A stretch of DNA of 64,000 nucleotides from an uncultured Asticcacaulis sp. (GTDB taxonomy: Bacteria; Pseudomonadota; Alphaproteobacteria; Caulobacterales; Caulobacteraceae), in contig CAKZJB010000080.1 in the NCBI GenBank assembly GCA_936940865.1, forward strand, positions 1 to 64,000, in the 5' to 3' direction. A program made the position numbers and the translations under genes. The notes beneath the pieces are model-generated. The model was not told the DNA's origin. It did no database searches and worked only from the letters and a program-made list of their open reading frames with translations. Below, piece by piece: positions 26,326-35,616 of this stretch; the first letter of the stretch is position 1; every line of letters begins with the position of its first letter.

Positions 26326-26468
26326 TCGCAAGTGTCCGGCAGATGCCGGCAACGAAGTTTTTGGACGAAGCTGAACAGCACGTCCATTTTGTCCCGGAAA
26401 ACTTATATGAATCAGTTCCTACCGAGCCTATCGTCCAGTGAGGCAGAGCAAGGTCGAGGAGCGTATCC

Positions 26469-27473
26469 GTGGATCACGAGCACATGCGGCGCCTGCACGG
26501 CGGGAAGGCAGGGGGCTTCGAGCGCGTCGGTTTCGACGTGGCTCTGAAAGGCAAGGCAGCCATTGCAACCGACACCTGGGAGTTTCGTTTCGAGCGGCCT
26601 GCCGGATTTGTCTACCAGGCCGGGCGGCATGTTCGCATGACGGTCTTGAACCCGCCTTATCGGGATAAGGCCGGTGAGGCGCGATTCCTCTCGTTTGCCA
26701 GCGCGCCGCAAGATGAAGACCTGGTTTTTGTCATGCGCATGCGTGAAACGGCTTTCAAGCGATCGCTCATGGCGCTGGCCGAGGGCAACAATGTACGGAT
26801 CGAGATGCTGGTCAATGCGCCTCACGGCGCCTTTGCGCTCGACGACCATGCGACCGAGCCGGCGGTTTTTCTGGTGGGCGGGATCGGTGTCGTGCCGGCC
26901 TATTCGATGATCCGGGATGCACTGGCTAAGTCGACCGGGCGGAAGCTATTCCTTTTCTATTCGTCGCGGACCCCCGCGGATGCTCCGTTTCTCGCTGAGT
27001 TACAGGCCTTGGCCGGGCGCCATGAAAACCTCGTGTTCGTTCCGACCATGACCGGAGCGGAGCTAGCGACCTGGACCGGGCAAAAGGGGCGCATCGACGC
27101 GGATCTCGTTCGCCAACATATCGGCCAGTTCGTACCGGCCACCTACTACATCGCAGGTCTTCCAGACATGGTGTCGGCGATGCGGTCCTTGCTCAAGCGC
27201 GAAAAGGTTCCGGCGGCCCGCGTTCTCGCCGAGGAATTCGGAGGTTTCACCATGGCGCACGGTCACGGCAAGTCACGCGGCGGTCTTCTGACGCTCGGCA
27301 TCGGACTTGCCGTCCTTGCCATTGTCGCTGCCCATCTTGCAGCGGGTGCATTCGTGCTTCGGCTGGGGGAGTTCGACCTGTCGAACCCGGCATTGATCGC
27401 TGTCGGAGGCGTTGCCGCCGTGCTACTCTTGGCGAAGCTGATATTCATCCTGAGATCGGGACATCGAAAATGA
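26469..27473 (+). CDS. ferredoxin-NADP reductase-like oxidoreductase with C-terminal membrane anchor
   Basis: The 334-residue protein begins at a GTG with GAGGAG eight bases upstream. Residues about 15-110 form an FAD-binding barrel (FRFERPAGFVYQAGRHVRMT; RFLSFASAP supplies the flavin phosphate contact). Residues about 120-245 form the NAD(P) domain (VFLVGGIGVVPAYSMIRDAL). After a basic His-rich linker there are two transmembrane helices (about 277-300 and 308-328), an unusual addition that would hold the reductase at the inner membrane. No 2Fe-2S domain is present. It overlaps the TetR gene by four bases. A role in reducing metal or a membrane partner is inference from the copper context. 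Confidence 0.82.
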   Translation: MDHEHMRRLHGGKAGGFERVGFDVALKGKAAIATDTWEFRFERPAGFVYQAGRHVRMTVLNPPYRDKAGEARFLSFASAPQDEDLVFVMRMRETAFKRSLMALAEGNNVRIEMLVNAPHGAFALDDHATEPAVFLVGGIGVVPAYSMIRDALAKSTGRKLFLFYSSRTPADAPFLAELQALAGRHENLVFVPTMTGAELATWTGQKGRIDADLVRQHIGQFVPATYYIAGLPDMVSAMRSLLKREKVPAARVLAEEFGGFTMAHGHGKSRGGLLTLGIGLAVLAIVAAHLAAGAFVLRLGEFDLSNPALIAVGGVAAVLLLAKLIFILRSGHRK

Positions 27474-28081
27474 CGCATGGGCCTGGGAATGGGCACCTGC
27501 ACCTGCATGGTGCGCCCGGCCAGGCGGTACTCGCTCAGGCAATCGATCGCCGCGTCGCTCGGACGCGGACGCGGCTTGAACGTGCCTTCTTTCATCTCAT
27601 TAAGGAGAGGGGATACGATGCGGTCACGATCCAGGACATCTGTGCCAGCGCCGGCGTAGGACGCTCCACCTTCTATTCGCACTTTACCGGCAAAGACGAT
27701 TTGAAACGCAGGAGTCTGGAACACCTGCGGGCTGAATTGGTCGAGGGCCAAGCGAGGCTCCAGGCGACGGACGATGCCCGTCCATTCGGATTCACGCTCG
27801 CCATGTTCGAACACGCCAGGCATCACGTCGGAGCTTACCGTGCTCTTATTGGTAGCGAGGGATTGTCAGTCAGCCTCGGCGGCATTCGAGACATCATTGC
27901 CGATCTTGTGCGCGCAGAACTTAGATCCAACGGACGAGGCGATGATCGGGACGTCAAGGTGGCCTTCGTCGTCGGCGCTTTCATGGCAGTTATGACGCAG
28001 TGGCTGGACGGCGGCGCCAGGACGGAACCGGCGGAAATCAATTCGCATTTCCGCCGGCTGATTGAGCGCGGTGTTGGATAG
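27470..28081 (+). CDS. TetR/AcrR-family regulator
   Basis: The 203-residue protein has a His-rich start (MTHGPGNGHLHLHGAPGQAV). A clear TetR HTH lies at about residues 35-80 (LIKERGYDAVTIQDICASAG, VGRSTFYSHFTGKDDL), followed by a helical ligand domain. Its ATG overlaps the reductase stop (ATGA), so the two are translationally coupled and it likely controls that gene. The ligand is unknown. It converges on cusF with 19 bases between stops and no obvious terminator. Confidence 0.85.
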   Translation: MTHGPGNGHLHLHGAPGQAVLAQAIDRRVARTRTRLERAFFHLIKERGYDAVTIQDICASAGVGRSTFYSHFTGKDDLKRRSLEHLRAELVEGQARLQATDDARPFGFTLAMFEHARHHVGAYRALIGSEGLSVSLGGIRDIIADLVRAELRSNGRGDDRDVKVAFVVGAFMAVMTQWLDGGARTEPAEINSHFRRLIERGVG

Positions 28082-28100
28082 GGCACCACCTGCCAATGCC

Positions 28101-28496
28101 TTATTGAATAGAGGTCACTTCGGCATCGCTGCCCTTGACCGAAACTCCGAAGGTGACTTTCTGGCCGACCTGGGCGGTATCGAGAAGCGAAGCCGGATTG
28201 GCCTTGAAGGCCATGGTCATCGCCGGCCAATCGACCGCTGGAATTGCTTCGTGCTGGATCGTTATCGTTCCGGCCGTCTTGTCGATGGCCGTGATGGTGC
28301 CTACGCCGGTGCCGGTCTTTGTGGAGCTATCCATGGCCATTCCGGACATTCCAGCCATGCCGGACATTTCCGCCATCGCGGCGGCCGGACTTTCTGTTGA
28401 AGCGGACGAGGTGTCAGCCGCAGGTTTCGGACTGCAGGCCGCCAGCGTCGCCAGGGCGGCCAAAGCCGACAGGGTGAGGAAAGGTTTGGTCTTCAT
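28101..28496 (-). CDS. cusF: CusF-like periplasmic copper/silver-binding lipoprotein
   Basis: The 131-residue protein has a signal with lipobox LAAC, so it is probably lipid-anchored, unlike free E. coli CusF. A Met-rich linker (MAEMSGMAGMSGMAM) leads to the CusF OB-fold domain (about residues 62-131). The Cu(I) ligands are all visible: His in IQHEAIPAVDW, Trp, and the two Met in WPAMTM. It hands metal to CusB/CusA. It starts nine bases after cusA and is the last gene of the operon. Confidence 0.9.
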   Translation of the reverse strand: MKTKPFLTLSALAALATLAACSPKPAADTSSASTESPAAAMAEMSGMAGMSGMAMDSSTKTGTGVGTITAIDKTAGTITIQHEAIPAVDWPAMTMAFKANPASLLDTAQVGQKVTFGVSVKGSDAEVTSIQ

Positions 28497-28505
28497 GGAA
28501 GTCTC

Positions 28506-31500
28506 CTAGGGTTGGGAAGATGAGGATATCGATGGGGAACGCTTGCGCCGGATCAACAGATACGCGGCGGGTACAACCAGCATGGACAACAGCGGCGCCG
28601 TGAGCATTCCGCCGATCATGGGCGCGGCGATGCGGCTCATGACCTCGGAACCGGCACCATGTCCAAGTAGGATAGGGAAAAGCCCGGCCAGGATTACGGC
28701 AACGGTCATCGCCTTGGGCCGGACCCGCAGGAGCGCGCCCTCACGAACGGCGGCTTCGACGTCCGCGGGGGTTGGATCGGCGCCACGGTGGCGCAGCGCG
28801 TCCTTGAGGTAGATCAGCATCACGACGCCGAACTCTGCCGAGACGCCGGCCAGGGCGATGAAGCCGACGCCCGTAGCCACCGACTGGTGGAAGCCCAGCC
28901 AGTAGAGTGTCCAGATGCCGCCGGTCAGGGCGAACGGCAGGGTCAGCATGATCAGGGCTGCCTCGTCGAACCGCCGGAAGGTCACGTAGAGCAGCAGAAA
29001 GATGATCATGAGGGTCGCCGGGACAACGAGTTTCAGGCGTTCGACCGCGCGCTGAAGATATTCAAACTGGCCCGAATAGGCGACCGATACGCCTGGCGAC
29101 AGCTTGACGTCCTTGGTCACTGCCTTTTGCAGGTCGGCGACGACCGAGGCCAGGTCGCGTCCCCGTACATCGACATAGACCCACGTCGACGGCCGGCCGT
29201 TCTCGGTCTTCAGCATCGGCGGCCCTTCGGCGATCTCGACCCTGGCCACGGTGCCGAGCGTGATTTGCTGCCCCATGGACGTGAGGATGGGAAGATTGCG
29301 CAGCCCCTCCAGACTGTCGCGCTCTTCGCGCGGGTAGCGGACGTTGATCGGATAGCGCGCCAGGCCGTCGACCACCTCGCCGACATTTTCGCCGCCAACG
29401 GCACCCGAGACGATCGCCTGAACGTCATTGATATTGAGTCCGTAACGGGCGGCCGCAGCGCGATCGATATCGACATCGACATAGCGCCCACCTGTCAGCC
29501 GTTCAGCAAGGGCGGAGCTGACACCTGGCACAGTCTTGGCGACTGTCTCGACGTCATGGGCAATACGATCGAGCTCCGCCAGATCGCTGCCGGACACCTT
29601 GACGCCGATCGGGCTCTTGATGCCGGTCGCCAGCATATCGATGCGGTTGCGGATCGGTGGCACCCAGACATTGGCGAGGCCAGGGACCTTGACCGTCCGG
29701 TCCAGTTCCTCGACGAGCTTGTCCGGTGTCATGCCCGGTCGCCACTGGTCGCGGGGCTTGAAGCGGATGGTGGTCTCGAACATTTCCATCGGCGCTGGGT
29801 CAGTCGCCGTTTCGGCGCGGCCGGCCTTGCCGAAGACGCTGTCGACCTCCGGCACCGTCTTGATCATCCGGTCGGTCTGCTGCAGCAGCTCCGACGCCTT
29901 GTCCGCCGAAAGACCCGGCAGGGCGGACGGCATATAGAGCAGGTCGCCCTCGTCGAGCTGCGGCATGAACTCGCCGCCCAGGCGGGTCAGCGGCCAGGCT
30001 GTGGTCGCAAACGCGAGCACTGCCAGGATAAGCGTCGTTCGTGGCCGCCTCATTACCCAGCCAAGTATGGGCGCATAAATCGCCGTCAGGAAGCGATTTA
30101 GCGGGTTCGAAGATTCAGCCGGAATTTCGCCGCGGATCAGGTAACCCATCAGCACCGGCACCAGGGTCACCGACAGGATGGCTGCGCCGGCCATGGCGTA
30201 GGTCTTGGTGAAGGCCAGCGGCGAGAACAGCCGGCCTTCCTGGCCCTGCAAGGTGAAGACGGGGATGAAGGAGAACGTGATGATCAGCAGGCTGAAGAAC
30301 AGGGCCGGACCCACCTCTGCGGCGGCTTCCGTCAGAACCTGCCAACGCTCTTCGCCCTTCACGCTCTCCCCGGGGTGATCGTGTTCCCAGTGCTCGATCT
30401 TTTTGTGGGCGTTCTCGATCATGACGACGGCGGCGTCGACCATGGCGCCGATGGCGATCGCAATCCCGCCCAACGACATGATGTTGGCGTTGACGCCCTG
30501 GCTGTGCATGACGATCAGCGCGACCAGGACGCCGACCGGCAGGGTGATGATGGCGACCAGGGCCGAGCGCACATGCCAAAGGAACAGCGCGCAGACGACG
30601 GCAACGACAATTAACTCCTCGATCAGCTTTTCGCGGAGATTATCGACGGCTCGATCGATCAGTTGTGAGCGGTCATAGGTGGTGACGACCTCGACGCCGG
30701 CAGGCAGGCTCTTTTTCAGTTCCGTGAGCTTGGTCTTGACCGCGGCAATGGTCTCGCGGGCATTCTTGCCGGATCGCAGGATGACCACGCCGCCCGCGAC
30801 TTCCCCCTGGCCATTCAATTCGGCGACGCCCCGGCGCATTTCGGGCCCGATCTGGATCGTGGCGACATCGCCCAGAGTCACGGGAATACCGCTACTCGCC
30901 GTTCTCAGCGGAATGGCGCGGAAATCGTCGAGTGTCTTCAGGTAGCCTCCAGCGCGGACCATATATTCGGCCTCTGCCAGTTCCAGCACCGATCCCCCGC
31001 TTTCACCATTGGCGTTCTGGATAGCCGCCACGACCTGCCGGTGAGTCACGCCGTAGGCGGCGAGCTTCACCGGATCGAGCACGACCTGATACTGCTTGAC
31101 CATTCCGCCGATACTGGCGACCTCGGCGACGCCGGGCAGGCTCTTCAGCTCGTAGCGCAGGAACCAATCCTGCAACGAGCGAAGCTGTGACAGGTCATGC
31201 TGGCCGGTCTTGTCGACCAGGGCATATTCATAGACCCAGCCGACCCCTGTCGCGTCGGGCCCGAGCGACGGCTTGGCGCCGGCCGGCATGCGGCTTTGTA
31301 CCTGGTTGAGATATTCGAGTACGCGCGAGCGGGCCCAGTAGAGATCGGTACCGTCTTCGAACAGGACATAGACGAAGCTGTCGCCGAAGAAGGAATAGCC
31401 GCGCACCGTCTTCGCTCCAGGCACGGAAAGCATGGTGGTGGCCAAGGGGTAGGTGACCTGGTTCTCGACGATCTGGGGTGCCTGGCCAGGATAGGGCGTG

Positions 31501-31649
31501 CGTATGATGACCTGGGTGTCGGACAGGTCCGGCAAGGCATCGACTGCGGTCTGTCGCAGGGCGAAAATACCGGCCGCGACGATGGCCACGGCACCTATCA
31601 GCACGAAGAAGCGGTTGGCGACGGACCAGCGGATGAGCGCAGCGATCAT
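28506..31649 (-). CDS. cusA: CusA copper/silver RND efflux pump
   Basis: The 1047-residue inner-membrane RND pump drives Cu(I)/Ag(I) export with proton uptake. The TM4 signature [20 protein letters not shown] (about residues 398-417) is the HME4 type specific to monovalent copper and silver. Methionines expected for the metal relay are frequent in the porter domains (for example [10 protein letters not shown] and [11 protein letters not shown]). It is complete, from [17 protein letters not shown] to a basic tail. The ATG overlaps the cusB stop as ATGA, and cusF follows nine bases after the stop. Confidence 0.95.
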   Translation of the reverse strand: MIAALIRWSVANRFFVLIGAVAIVAAGIFALRQTAVDALPDLSDTQVIIRTPYPGQAPQIVENQVTYPLATTMLSVPGAKTVRGYSFFGDSFVYVLFEDGTDLYWARSRVLEYLNQVQSRMPAGAKPSLGPDATGVGWVYEYALVDKTGQHDLSQLRSLQDWFLRYELKSLPGVAEVASIGGMVKQYQVVLDPVKLAAYGVTHRQVVAAIQNANGESGGSVLELAEAEYMVRAGGYLKTLDDFRAIPLRTASSGIPVTLGDVATIQIGPEMRRGVAELNGQGEVAGGVVILRSGKNARETIAAVKTKLTELKKSLPAGVEVVTTYDRSQLIDRAVDNLREKLIEELIVVAVVCALFLWHVRSALVAIITLPVGVLVALIVMHSQGVNANIMSLGGIAIAIGAMVDAAVVMIENAHKKIEHWEHDHPGESVKGEERWQVLTEAAAEVGPALFFSLLIITFSFIPVFTLQGQEGRLFSPLAFTKTYAMAGAAILSVTLVPVLMGYLIRGEIPAESSNPLNRFLTAIYAPILGWVMRRPRTTLILAVLAFATTAWPLTRLGGEFMPQLDEGDLLYMPSALPGLSADKASELLQQTDRMIKTVPEVDSVFGKAGRAETATDPAPMEMFETTIRFKPRDQWRPGMTPDKLVEELDRTVKVPGLANVWVPPIRNRIDMLATGIKSPIGVKVSGSDLAELDRIAHDVETVAKTVPGVSSALAERLTGGRYVDVDIDRAAAARYGLNINDVQAIVSGAVGGENVGEVVDGLARYPINVRYPREERDSLEGLRNLPILTSMGQQITLGTVARVEIAEGPPMLKTENGRPSTWVYVDVRGRDLASVVADLQKAVTKDVKLSPGVSVAYSGQFEYLQRAVERLKLVVPATLMIIFLLLYVTFRRFDEAALIMLTLPFALTGGIWTLYWLGFHQSVATGVGFIALAGVSAEFGVVMLIYLKDALRHRGADPTPADVEAAVREGALLRVRPKAMTVAVILAGLFPILLGHGAGSEVMSRIAAPMIGGMLTAPLLSMLVVPAAYLLIRRKRSPSISSSSQP

Positions 31650-33136
31650 TGACCACCTGCCGGCACAAGCGATTCAATAACGGGACCATCTGGCATCTGA
31701 ACAAACTTGAAGGTGACGTGATCTCCCGGCTTTACGCCTTTAGCCAGGGCAACCGTCTTCAGCTTGAAGGTCATGGTCATGGCCGGCCAGCCGATAGCGG
31801 GAACGGGCTCGTGGCTGAGAGTGATGGCGTCGCCTTTGACGACTTCTACGCGCCCGCGTGTCTGGTACATCGCCGGCATTTCGACGGCTGCCGGGTTCGA
31901 GGGCGATTGCATGGTCAGGGGCCTGGCGCTTACACCAGCCAAACTGGCTTCCGAGTCGATCAGGAACTGGGCCGATGCAACGACCTTGTCGCCTTCATTC
32001 AAACCGGCCAGTATCTCGGTCCGATCGCCGCTTTCGCGGCCTGTCTGCACTTCGGCTGGCGTGAACCGGCCCTTGCCGTCAGCCAACATTACCAATGTGC
32101 GTTTTCCAGTCCGGATAACCGCTTCAGTTGGAACGAACAGCGCAGATGAATTCGTCCCGGTCAGATGAACGGTAGCGAACATGCCGGGGCGAAGTCTGCC
32201 GTCACGGTTCGGCAATTCGATACGAACGCTCAAGGTCCGGCTGTCAGCCTGTGTCGTCGGCAGGATAGCCGAGACCCGACCGGTTGTCGGTTGTCCCGGA
32301 AAGGCGGTCAGGTCCGCCGACACGGGCTGACCGACCTTGATGCGGGCTGCCTGGGTTTCCGGTACGGCCGCCGTCAACCAGACAGACGACAGGCCGGAGA
32401 CCTGCGCCAGCGTCTGGCCCATATTGACTGTCATGCCTTGCCGGACATCCAACGTCTGGATCGTGCCGCTGATCGGCGTCGATATGGTTATCGCCGTCAC
32501 GGGCCGGCCCGTCTTGGCCACACTGTCGATCAAGCCCTGGGACATGCCGAGCAAAACCAGCCGCTGGCGGGATGCGGCTTCAAGTGCGGCATTACCCGTG
32601 CGTCTCACGGCCAGGTATTCGTTCTGCGCCCCGCCCCAGCTCGGCACCAGAATATCAGCAATCGGGGCCCCGGCGCCGATCACGTCTCCGGGCGCGCGGG
32701 CATAGACGCGCTGCACGAAGCCGTTGGCGCGCGCCTGGATGATGGCGATGTCGCGCTGGTTGAAGTCGAGTTGGCCCGCGACGGTCATGTCGTCGGCGAA
32801 GTCGCCGCGCTGGACCGCGGCGAGACGCATTCCAAGGTTCTGCAGACGGACTGGGTCGATCTGGACGCCGCCCTGGCCGGCTTCGTCCTCGCCGGCGTAA
32901 CGGGGTATCAACTGCATGTCCATGAAAGGAGACTTGCCAGGCTTGTCGAAATGCTGGGCCGGCACCATGGGATCGTACCAGTAGAGGACTTTGCGATTGT
33001 CGCTTGAGCCCATAACCGCAGGTGTGTGCGTCGAGTCGAGATGGGCGAGTCCAAAACCCACGGCACCCGCGATCAACGCGATGCCTGCCGCCGAGCCGGC
33101 GAGGAGGGCAGGGGAGAGCGTGAGGGCCGGTTTCAT
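31646..33136 (-). CDS. cusB: CusB periplasmic adaptor with fused C-terminal CusF domain
   Basis: The 496-residue membrane-fusion protein joins CusA to CusC. An N-terminal anchor (about residues 8-33) precedes a heavy-metal-binding segment, [20 protein letters not shown] then PFMDMQLIP (about 50-78), where CusB metal ligands lie. The adaptor core spans about 90-400. The last 75 residues are a complete CusF-like domain: [12 protein letters not shown], His in [11 protein letters not shown], and WPAMTM. This adds a second copper-chaperone domain to the operon. The start and stop overlap cusC and cusA by four bases each. Confidence 0.93.
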   Translation of the reverse strand: MKPALTLSPALLAGSAAGIALIAGAVGFGLAHLDSTHTPAVMGSSDNRKVLYWYDPMVPAQHFDKPGKSPFMDMQLIPRYAGEDEAGQGGVQIDPVRLQNLGMRLAAVQRGDFADDMTVAGQLDFNQRDIAIIQARANGFVQRVYARAPGDVIGAGAPIADILVPSWGGAQNEYLAVRRTGNAALEAASRQRLVLLGMSQGLIDSVAKTGRPVTAITISTPISGTIQTLDVRQGMTVNMGQTLAQVSGLSSVWLTAAVPETQAARIKVGQPVSADLTAFPGQPTTGRVSAILPTTQADSRTLSVRIELPNRDGRLRPGMFATVHLTGTNSSALFVPTEAVIRTGKRTLVMLADGKGRFTPAEVQTGRESGDRTEILAGLNEGDKVVASAQFLIDSEASLAGVSARPLTMQSPSNPAAVEMPAMYQTRGRVEVVKGDAITLSHEPVPAIGWPAMTMTFKLKTVALAKGVKPGDHVTFKFVQMPDGPVIESLVPAGGQ

Positions 33137-34374
33137 TGAGCATCCGTTCCATAGGTGAGGTTGATGCGAATGCCGTCACGGGCGACATCGGCCTCGCGCG
33201 AAAGGGCATCGATACGTGCTTCAGCCAGTGCGAGCTGGGCCTGCTGGACGTCCGACAGCGACGCATTGCCGGCGCCGTAACTCGCGGTTTCGAGTTGGAC
33301 CTTTTTCTCGGCCAGTGGCACCAGTGTCGTCTGTGATCGGATCAGCCGGTCATGGTGCATGGCGTGGTCGGCCAGGTCGGCATCGAGCTGGGCGTGGAGC
33401 TGGCGATACGCTGCGTCCTGGTCGAGCCTGGCGCGCGTCAGTCCTGCGGCCTTGGCTTCGACAACCGGGTCCTGCCTCGATTTCTGGAAGAGTGGCAGGC
33501 TGATCGTGACGCCTGTCGACACCATGTCGCCCCAGCGGGGATCGCGATGCTGATAGGTGACATCCCAGCCCCAGTCGGGACGCTTGTCGGCGCGCGCAAG
33601 GACGACGTCGGCGTTGGCCTGCTGGGTCATCGCGCCCAGGGACAGCAATGCCGGATTGTGGTCGAGGCCGGCGCGGAGATTGGCCTCATTGACCACGTAG
33701 TCAGGAGGACTGCCAGCGACATCGGCGGACTCGTCACCCGTCCAGCGGATCAGCTCGGCACGGGCCTTCGCGACATTGGCGGCGAGTTCCACCCGGCGGT
33801 CTGCCAGTTGGGCATTGAGAAGGTCGCCATCCAGGGACTGCGCTGGCCGAAGCGAGCCGGCGGCGACCTGTGATGGCGCGGTTGCGCTTATCGACTGGAT
33901 CGCCTGCTGTGCTTCATCGAGTGCCGCCAGCTTCCTTTGGGCGTAATAGAGGTCGATCCACGCGAGAGCCGTATTCAGTCGAACGTCCCGGGTCTCCAGG
34001 GCAGCGTTGGCGCTGGCGAGATCGACGTCAGCCGACGCCTTCAGGCGCTCGGCTCTGCGTTTCGCGCCATTGGGCATGTCTTGCATGACGCCCACCGTAG
34101 CCATTGTCATACTGTCGGCCGTGAAGGATCCGGCCGGCGGGCCCGAGACCGGGTAGTTTTCGACGCCGAAGCGTAGTTTGGGATCGGGCAGGCGTCCCGC
34201 CGCCAGCGCAGCGGATCTGGCGCCGTCCACATCGGCCGCCTTCGCCTGGAGGCTCGGTGCGTTATGCAGCGCCAACCGCAAGGCAGTGTCGAACGTCAAG
34301 GGTTCTGCCACGGCGGCGGATGCACAGATCGGCGCCAGCACGGCAGCCAAGACTGCAATAGATATAGATCGCAT
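33133..34374 (-). CDS. cusC: CusC-like outer-membrane channel (TolC family)
   Basis: The 413-residue outer-membrane efflux protein forms the exit duct for CusBA. The ATG at 34374 starts a signal peptide (MRSISIAVLAAVLAPICASA). The longer reading from 34401 adds a polar lead that does not fit. Two TolC repeats are visible: FDTALRLALHNAPSLQAKAA, the long Ala/Leu-rich helices, and LETASYGAGNASLSDVQQAQ near the end. It has no lipobox, so it is not lipidated, unlike E. coli CusC. Its stop overlaps the cusB start. Confidence 0.92.
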   Translation of the reverse strand: MRSISIAVLAAVLAPICASAAVAEPLTFDTALRLALHNAPSLQAKAADVDGARSAALAAGRLPDPKLRFGVENYPVSGPPAGSFTADSMTMATVGVMQDMPNGAKRRAERLKASADVDLASANAALETRDVRLNTALAWIDLYYAQRKLAALDEAQQAIQSISATAPSQVAAGSLRPAQSLDGDLLNAQLADRRVELAANVAKARAELIRWTGDESADVAGSPPDYVVNEANLRAGLDHNPALLSLGAMTQQANADVVLARADKRPDWGWDVTYQHRDPRWGDMVSTGVTISLPLFQKSRQDPVVEAKAAGLTRARLDQDAAYRQLHAQLDADLADHAMHHDRLIRSQTTLVPLAEKKVQLETASYGAGNASLSDVQQAQLALAEARIDALSREADVARDGIRINLTYGTDAQ

Positions 34375-34408
34375 GGGATGTCCCTGAAATGGAGATCGCA
34401 AACGGACA

Positions 34409-34437
34409 GCCCCCTGCCGTCAGAGACGGCGGGGGGC
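34409..34437 (-). terminator. strong GC hairpin between a small gene and cusC
   Basis: The arms at 34409-34420 (GCCCCCTGCCGT) and 34426-34437 (ACGGCGGGGGGC) pair over 12 bp with one G-T wobble and a five-base loop. On the minus strand it is followed by TGTCCGTTTG, a weak T-tract. It may attenuate transcription into cusCBAF or protect the 3' end of the upstream message. Confidence 0.5.
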
Positions 34438-34443
34438 CACGCG

Positions 34444-34665
34444 TTACTTTGCTGATTTCAGGCAATCGCCCATCTGTTCCGGCGCGCACGGAACTTTGAC
34501 GATCTTCGGCATTTGATCGTGCGGGTTCGACGATGGCGGCGCGGTGCGATAATCGCACTTGTGGCAAGGCTGGCCATCTTTCGTGCCGGCCATGGCGGAA
34601 GACGTGGCCAACAGGGTGATAGTAATCGCGCACGCAGTGGTGGCGAGCATTTGACGCATAGTCAT
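34444..34665 (-). CDS. small secreted protein, 73 aa
   Basis: This is a short exported protein. A signal peptide (MLATTACAITITLLATSSAMA) is followed by a 47-residue mature part with four Cys (PCHKCDYR, VPCAPE, GDCLKS) and two His, enough for a small metal- or disulfide-stabilised domain. GAGGA lies ten bases before the ATG. It sits between another Cys-rich secreted protein and cusC on the same strand. I do not recognise a family. The context suggests periplasmic copper handling. Confidence 0.65.
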   Translation of the reverse strand: MTMRQMLATTACAITITLLATSSAMAGTKDGQPCHKCDYRTAPPSSNPHDQMPKIVKVPCAPEQMGDCLKSAK

Positions 34666-34801
34666 TGGAAAATATCCTCAAATCATCAGAGGCTTGGCCG
34701 CGGCACGTGGCATCACGGTCAAGCGAGAAACAAGGCTCACCGGCGCGCGAAGGCGGGAGCCGGTATGCCTTGAGCGGCCTGGAGAGGGCGGATTACGCCC
34801 G

Positions 34802-35173
34802 TTAGGCCTGAGATTTGGGAGGAGGAACGACGAGGCCTGGCTCTTGTGTAAAGAGCGGAGCCGCCTTGGCGTTAAATGAAATCTGACGAACGGTTAGCAC
34901 CGGTCGCACAACCGATCCGTCGGACGCAACCGCGTTCGCGATGCTGCACATGGCGATGCAATTGTCGATGCAGGCCTTGTTTTTGGAGCTGTCCTTGGAC
35001 GGCTTCGCTATGTCCTTGTCGCAGCAGGACGACATATCCATGGACGCCATGGAGTCCGCTTTTGCCGTCACTTTCGCGATCATAGCCATGCAGTCGGCTT
35101 GCGCCGCCTGAGCATGAATTGGCGACAGCAAGAGCCCTATGACGGCCAAAAAGGAAAGGATGGCTTTCAACAT
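34802..35173 (-). CDS. secreted Cys/Met-rich protein, first gene of the cus cluster
   Basis: The 123-residue product has a clear signal peptide (MLKAILSFLAVIGLLLSPIH, then AQAAQA). The mature region is rich in Met and Cys (DCMAMIAK; MASMDMSSCCDKD; KACIDNCIAMC), a composition suited to Cu(I) binding. The tail (QISFNAKAAPLFTQEPGLVV) is conserved in style with other small copper-cluster proteins, but I cannot name the family. A sigma70-like promoter at 35182-35209 ends only eight bases before the ATG, so the message may be nearly leaderless. Confidence 0.65.
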   Translation of the reverse strand: MLKAILSFLAVIGLLLSPIHAQAAQADCMAMIAKVTAKADSMASMDMSSCCDKDIAKPSKDSSKNKACIDNCIAMCSIANAVASDGSVVRPVLTVRQISFNAKAAPLFTQEPGLVVPPPKSQA

Positions 35174-35181
35174 CTAGCTTT

Positions 35182-35209
35182 AGGATAGGTGCAGCCTGTT
35201 AAAAGTCAA
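35182..35209 (-). promoter_or_regulatory. promoter of the cus cluster
   Basis: On the minus strand TTGACT (35204-35209), a 16-base spacer and TATCCT (35182-35187) form a good sigma70 promoter ahead of the gene starting at 35173. I see no CsoR-like palindrome and no CueR-type dyad in the spacer. Confidence 0.55.
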
Positions 35210-35272
35210 TGACGCGCTGACCATTGAGGTGCGGCAAATAATCCTCGACTATCTCAAATCTTGTCCATTCGG

Positions 35273-35503
35273 TCAGATGGCCGGCTTATAGCCTCGGCCA
35301 GTTTTCTGCCGCGCGATGCGCTCAGCGATTGTGGCCGCGGCATCTTCGTCGCTGAACCAACCCTCCAATGACTGTCCATTCGTTCCTATACGGCCCCAAT
35401 GCCTCAGCACGGAAAAATCTCCGAAAAGACCTGGCTGGATGTCGATTTCGTAGAACCGGGCCATGTTTTTAGCAGGGTCAATCTTGGTCATTCTTTGGGC
35501 CAT
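35273..35503 (-). CDS. WGR-domain protein, 76 aa
   Basis: This is a short protein consisting almost only of a WGR domain, named for its conserved Trp-Gly-Arg: FYEIDIQPGLFGDFSVLRHW continues as GRIGTNGQ. WGR domains occur in poly(ADP-ribose) polymerases and in several bacterial DNA-related proteins, and bind nucleic acid. Stand-alone copies are common in alphaproteobacterial accessory DNA, with unknown role. It has its own near-consensus promoter at 35536-35564. It marks the border between the copper genes and the defence island. Confidence 0.82.
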   Translation of the reverse strand: MAQRMTKIDPAKNMARFYEIDIQPGLFGDFSVLRHWGRIGTNGQSLEGWFSDEDAAATIAERIARQKTGRGYKPAI

Positions 35504-35535
35504 CGGGGGTTCCCATATGGAAGAGGAATGGCAAT

Positions 35536-35564
35536 TTTATATAGTGATTTCCGCGACTTGTCAA
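35536..35564 (-). promoter_or_regulatory. near-consensus promoter of the WGR gene
   Basis: TTGACA (35559-35564) and TATAAA (35536-35541) on the minus strand are spaced by exactly 17 bases. It lies within an AT-rich gap of 113 bases between the WYL regulator stop and the WGR start. This is the strongest sigma70 match I found in the window. Confidence 0.7.
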
Positions 35565-35616
35565 AAAACGCATAATATATCTTATGGGAAATTATGGGGC
35601 GGTTGCTATTCGGTCG

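Noticed and set aside
35182-35209. CueR-type promoter for the cus cluster
   Set aside because: The spacer is 16 bases rather than 19-20 and has no dyad, so an ordinary sigma70 promoter fits better.
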